Shown: one piece after another, positions 59,242-64,000 of the stretch
How positions within the stretch are numbered: the stretch's first letter is position 1
How the letters are laid out: the number at the start of each line of letters is the position of its first letter
NCBI GenBank assembly: GCA_022496805.1
Contig: CM040085.1
Coordinates: 28,797,811-28,861,810 of the forward strand
Length of the DNA stretch: 64,000 bases
Source of the DNA: Pohlia nutans
Taxonomy: Eukaryota > Streptophyta > Bryopsida > Bryales > Mniaceae
Direction of reading: 5' to 3'
Position numbers and translations under genes: made by a program
The notes under the pieces: model-generated
Told to the model about the DNA's origin: nothing
What the model saw: the letters and a program-made list of their open reading frames with translations, nothing else
Databases searched by the model: none

Positions 59242-59369
59242 GTAATTCAAAAGCAGGGAGGATTATGGGAAATAACTGCAGGTTAGGACCTACTGAGTCA
59301 CGGCAGTGGCGAGGGAGGAGGTACTGACCTGCGATTGTTACCCATAATCCTCTCTCCTTTTGAATTACC
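59242..59369. mobile_element. Inverted-repeat element, GGTAATTCAAAAG ends
   Basis: About 45-bp arms (GGTAATTCAAAAG...AGGATTATGGG and complement). Similar GGAC flanks lie on each side; a hAT-like duplication is possible but imperfect. Confidence 0.6.
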
Positions 59370-59523
59370 GGACATAATCTCAATGCAAGTCACTTTGAGC
59401 CATTGAATCTTAAGATCAATGTGGTTGTTGAACATAAAACAAAGAAAAAGTGAAGTTGAGCATGCATGTACGTAGAGGCCAAATAGTGAGTCACCATTGC
59501 TGCTACTTGGTGGAGACTGTTAA

Positions 59524-60326
59524 CCCTTTAGTGCCTAGCAAGCCAGATTATGGTCACTGCAACGTCGGAAATGCAAATAACAGAGAATCCGTGAAGAATT
59601 GGAACTTCAGTTCTGAAGTTCAGATTTGCGCACATACATTACGCACCTTCCAGAAAAAGAAATTTTCAATTTGGAATTGTTCAACTATCAAAATACCTAT
59701 CAACAGAACGCAAAAATACTGCAAATACTTGAAAATACAGTAAATACTTACAAATACAACATATGTATTGTGTAGTATTTCTTGTGTTTGGAAGTTTGTT
59801 ATCTTGTTTTATTTTTTTGGATTGTGTTCTCTTCTTCATCTTCCATTAGTGTGTGTAATCCGATCTTGACTAATGTACCCACTCCTGTCAATTTTCAACG
59901 TATAAATTTTTTTCCTAAACCGTACATGGACAAGTCACTTTCACTTATAAATCTCACAATAATTATGTGTGAGTCTATTTTTGATATGAAAGATTGCAAC
60001 GGAGAGGTGTTGACATAGGGCATAGCTGAACGTCTTTGCTTTTATTTTTCAAAATTTACCTCAAATTCTATTTAACTTTGAAGTCACACACCCCCCAAAA
60101 TCTCGTTTTTGAGCGTGCATTATACAGTTCAAATACATACTATAATCTTCCCATCCCACCATCGGATGATTCTCAAATTTTAATAAAATGTGTGCTCTTG
60201 AGTTGAGAATAGAATTGTACGGTTACTTTCTAATTTAACCCATTCTATTTTTGGTAGTCTCAACCACAGTGGAAAAACCCACTGAAATCCAGAGCTGTCT
60301 GCTACAGTACCCTAGGCACTAAAGGG
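59524..60326. mobile_element. TTAA element, family D, 803 bp
   Basis: The ends CCCTTTAGTGCCTAG and CTAGGCACTAAAGGG are perfect over 15 bp, flanked by intact TTAA (59520-59523, 60327-60330). The best-preserved family D copy. No coding capacity. Confidence 0.85.
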
Positions 60327-60351
60327 TTAATGCTACCTGCTAAGAAGTTAA

Positions 60352-60931
60352 CCCCTAAACGTCAGAGTGTCCAGAAAGTGGACGACTAACAGATTCAAAC
60401 CCTTCTCACGTTCTCATCAATGCTTGGATGAAAGTCATCCAATTTTTTGGAGATTCTTCACCAAGTTGTTGTCTTATCTAACGGTTGGATTTAGTCATAC
60501 TTGATTACATATTTTTCTAAAATTACAAATGTAGAAGTATGTCAAGTCGTTGACCAAGCCAAAATTGCATTGACTGTAGTTCAAAAGTGGCTTTGCAAAA
60601 ATGAGGTCATAGATTTAAGAAACTCAAAAATTTCAAAGAATCGCCACATTTAAGAGTATCTCGTTTCAAATTCATTCCAACAAATTTTACTCAAAAAATA
60701 TTAAAATTTTGTTTGTAATCGAATTTAGAAGGAATTTTTAATTTTAACTTTCAAATTTTATGATTAAATATTGGTGATAGTATTAGTGAATCGAACCGTA
60801 CAGATGGAATCTAAAATTCAAAATCTAGAACTTTCATTTGTATATCAATTCCAAAATATTCTTCTAAATAGTAGTTTATGATGATTTTTCTCAAATTGTC
60901 GATTCCAAGGACACCCTGGTACGTTTAGGGG
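60352..60931. mobile_element. TTAA element, family A variant, 580 bp
   Basis: The ends CCCCTAAACGT and ACGTTTAGGGG are flanked by intact TTAA (60348-60351, 60932-60935). Palindrome GTCCAGAAAGTGGAC, 17 bp inside the left end. The truncated copy at 26559 is its closest relative. Confidence 0.85.
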
Positions 60932-61146
60932 TTAATGCTCTCTAGCATTATCAATTCTAATCCCTCTCTTCTAATCCAATGATCTCTTGACACAATGGCA
61001 AGAAGAGGCTGCATTGAGATTATGGAAGAACAACATTTGTATAGAACATGTTAGAACAACATTCTGACTTCAGTTGTTGTGCTGACTTGTTGAAAGGATG
61101 ATTGTCCATTGAAATGTTATTCCAACAAGTTACAACGTGATTCATA

Positions 61147-61311
61147 ACATTTAGTAGCCTTCATGCCCACTGCCTTTCCTCATGCACTCTGCTCATTACC
61201 GTGAGCCTCCACCTGTCCACTTAGCTACTGATGAAGTACTATTGGGTGTGGAATATTCCACACCATTTACTGTATGTCAAATGGCAAAGACAAGTGCATG
61301 CTACTGAATGT
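61147..61311. mobile_element. MITE with ACATTTAGTAGCC ends, copy 3
   Basis: Ends ACATTTAGTAGCC and GCTACTGAATGT with TA on both sides; contains TGGAATATTCCACACCAT like the copies at 34057 and 34380. Shorter, 165 bp. Confidence 0.7.
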
Positions 61312-61892
61312 TATGTTCCAAATATCGTTCTGAACTGCCGTCTTCCCACTTGTGTATTGTATATTTTTTTATCTGCAGTCACGACGTACATGATTAATTC
61401 CCTATAACTTAGTACACAGCAGTTCAAGCTTGATGATGACTGTCTCTAACTAAATAAATACTTTCCCCTAGACTTTACCCACAAAAATCATAAGTTGTTG
61501 TATTGCCTAATGCACACTGACAATTCCAAATGTGCCATTTTCCTGAAAATGGTACCCAAATTTTACAAATATGGTCATCACTGCACGCATGCAGTAGTTT
61601 CCAGAGGAGCCATGATCTGCAACGTTTTTCTCATGGATCGCCTCCGTTGTGCATAGGTCAACTCCTACATTCTATTGATTATGGCTCAAAGTTGTTCTAG
61701 TTCTAGAAAGTGGAGGTCATTTACTGCTAACAGTATGACACTGGAGTAGTATTTCAAGCGCGATGATGCTGGGATAGGCCAATAATTCCAAATGTCAGAG
61801 TCCCGCACGACGACGCCAAATAGCCAGAAATCTAGTATCCAACCATTGTAAATCTGTCAACTTTTCAATGTCATCACTTTCCTCCGCCTCCA

Positions 61893-62197
61893 AGGTATCT
61901 CTTCCTAAGGACGGCTTTCCATGTAGAGCCTGAACGTGCATGTGTGAAGTCATATCAACACGAAGGTTGATGCATTAATAGTCATTCAGGTTGACATGCA
62001 GGTGTTCTGGTCTTGCATTTCTGGTTTACAAGACCGGTAATAGCTTAAACTCTATCCAGAAGGGCCTGCTACACCAAATATGTAATGTCACATGGTAGAA
62101 ATATTAATGAAAGACCTTGAATTTTGGGCAAACATGCTCTGCATGACATCAGCCGCGGGTTCAGGTTCTACATGGAAAGCTGTCCTAATATGTACCT
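61893..62197. mobile_element. MITE with about 45-bp inverted ends
   Basis: The left GGACGGCTTTCCATGTAGAG and right CTACATGGAAAGCTGTCC pair, with outer AGGTA/TACCT. No clear target duplication. Confidence 0.65.
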
Positions 62198-62454
62198 GAT
62201 CACTGCATCGTAATTCTGTGCGTGCATATCTTGTTGAGATTGAAATTCGGTTTCATGAAGAAACCAAATTGTAACTTTCTGCAAAACAAAACTAATCAGC
62301 TGCATCCTTTAAGAAGTTGTCTAAAGACCTAATATCATCTTTTAAAGAGCAGTAACGCTCTAACGTAATCTGACTTTGGTCGATATTCTACCTTTTTCGG
62401 GGTCATATTATTTTGCAAAATCTTCCAACATAAATTGACAGTTTTTGTATTTTG

Positions 62455-63249
62455 GGTAGAACTTGTAAGGTAGGGTGCACCAACTTTGATGAAATTTTTG
62501 GTGTGCATAGTTGTCAAAATCTCTCTTTTTCAAAACATATTAAAACTTATTGGTGATGTTTTTAAGTAATTTTTTTGACACATGGTGAGATTGATGTATA
62601 TAAAATTTAAAGATACATTTTTATTTTTATTTTTTTAAAGGCTTTATATTAGGAAATATGAAGTATTGAAAGTACAGAAAAACACGATGAATATGATGAA
62701 AGTATGATGAAAGTTCAATGATGAATATTGTGATTGATTTCTATTTTTTTTGCAATTTCAACTCAAAGCCCATGTGTAATATCTTATATAGATTACTATA
62801 ATGATTTTAAATTTATCCAAATCTTCTTCTACATGCTTAAAATGCCTAAATGCTAAAAGATGTCTATATTGAGTAAAACCGCAATGTAGAAAATATTCTT
62901 AAACAAAAATTGAGGAAAGAAGTACAATAAGTGAAATTCTATATGCACAAGAAGTATGAAGTTCAAATTCCAAAAATAGCATAAAAATGGGTGCATTTGT
63001 CAAAAAATAATGCTATTGTGACACCAAAAACATATTACAAATGCACTATGTTCTCTAATTTAGCAACTTATTTTTTAAAATTGAACATCATATTTGTATT
63101 TTAAGGTACATGGATATTAAATATTTTTCACACTTTTCCTATAAGTTTGTTTCCATCCAATAATCTTATATTGAGCTTGAAAGGTAAAAAAAAGGCCAAA
63201 AACTTCGGTTGTGACAAAAAAATTGGTGCACCCTGCCTTGCAATTACCC
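62455..63249. mobile_element. About 795-bp inverted-repeat element, GGTGCACC-containing ends
   Basis: The left GTAAGGTAGGGTGCACCAA pairs with the right TTGGTGCACCCTGCCTTGC; outer GGGTA/TTACCC also match. The interior is AT-rich without coding capacity. Confidence 0.6.
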
Positions 63250-64000
63250 TTTTGCAATTACCCTTTAAGCCAGCTCAATCAGATTCCAAGATTATATTGG
63301 AAGGGGCCTTCCAAGTTTAAATTATGTTTTGTAACTGCCCCGATCAACATGTCCCAAAAAATAATTGGCTGACCGGCTCCCGGCTACCACCGGTCGCCTC
63401 GATCAGTCGATTAATTTTCGGAACATGCCTCCCATAGGCAATTTCCTAATACTTTATTGCTAGTGGAGTGGAAGAACCTTTAGAAACATAATCCATGATT
63501 TTGGTGCTTACCATAATGCATATAATTTTTTTGAGTCTATGACGCTAGCTAGTCATGGAGCATCTCCTAGTCTCTTTCTTTCTCAAGGTAATCCAACACT
63601 ATATGAAAAATTGAAAGTGATATACGGTGCTCAACAACACACATTGGATAATTATTCTATGGTAACATTTTTGCATTTTCGTAACATGAATTGCAATCTT
63701 TATTTATTTCATATAAAAAAAAACAAATACATGTCCAAAACATAACAACACGTATTGCAATTCCAATGGTATATAATTAAATCATCCTTTTAGGCCAAAC
63801 CATTGAATCAAAAAATAGATATTTGCCACGTGGTTCCTAAATATACTATCAATTTGTTTTATTTGTTTGTGTTCTTCTATTAAATAGTTTCTTTTTATCA
63901 CCAAGTATACAATCAAAATATAATTTGATGCTAAAAAAGTGCATCGAGTAATGAAAATTCATCATGCATTTTTTAAGAGAATGTTTTCATTTTGTTTTTT
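63250..64000. other. Intergenic, no supported gene
   Basis: AT-rich; no gene or defined repeat recognised to the window edge. Confidence 0.5.

Overview
The window is nuclear DNA of a land plant. It carries intron-containing genes for chloroplast and mitochondrial proteins: a triose-phosphate/phosphate translocator, a plastid-lipid-associated (fibrillin) protein and mitochondrial processing peptidase alpha. GC-rich exons sit in a very AT-rich background full of small DNA transposons. No sequence names the species. The repeat content, especially many elements flanked by TTAA, is unlike a typical flowering plant and points to a bryophyte, lycophyte or similar lineage; that is inference.

Layout. 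At 252-536 (-) is the first exon of a short-chain dehydrogenase that continues off the left edge. At 3922-10064 is a full-length Ty1/copia retrotransposon with 473-bp LTRs, a half-tRNA primer site and one unshifted gag-pol frame broken by seven stops. From 10 to 15 kb there is no protein gene, only TTAA elements, SINE-like retroposons and an intact tRNA-Thr(UGU). At 16071-25444 is a large palindrome: two essentially identical 2.93-kb arms, each with a complete three-exon MPP-alpha gene, pointing apart around a 3.5-kb spacer. At 27159-29831 (+) is a five-exon fibrillin gene, followed tail-to-tail by a three-exon NmrA-like oxidoreductase at 30773-33167 (-). At 42417-46137 (-) is an eleven-exon triose-phosphate translocator. 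A weak small-gene model lies at 54956-55683 (+). The rest is transposon debris.

The main theme is the repeat biology. Fifteen elements with recognisable ends share termini starting CCC(C/T)TWA. Most are flanked by TTAA on both sides; in several, one flank is TTGA, TCAA or otherwise decayed. In most copies one end also carries a small palindrome 10-20 bp inside the terminus. One element lies inside an internal TTAA of another, and neighbours share a single TTAA. This is the signature of piggyBac-type transposition. A second family, three short retroposons with 10-12-bp target duplications and a stem-loop before a microsatellite tail, looks like an undescribed SINE. CACTA, Harbinger/Tourist and Stowaway-type MITEs are also present, many with exact target duplications.

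The genes do not form one pathway. MPP alpha pairs with MPP beta to cleave mitochondrial presequences. The translocator exports triose phosphate from the chloroplast, and the fibrillin is a plastid lipid-associated protein. Exon and intron boundaries were assigned by hand from splice sites, reading phase and family similarity, without transcript evidence.
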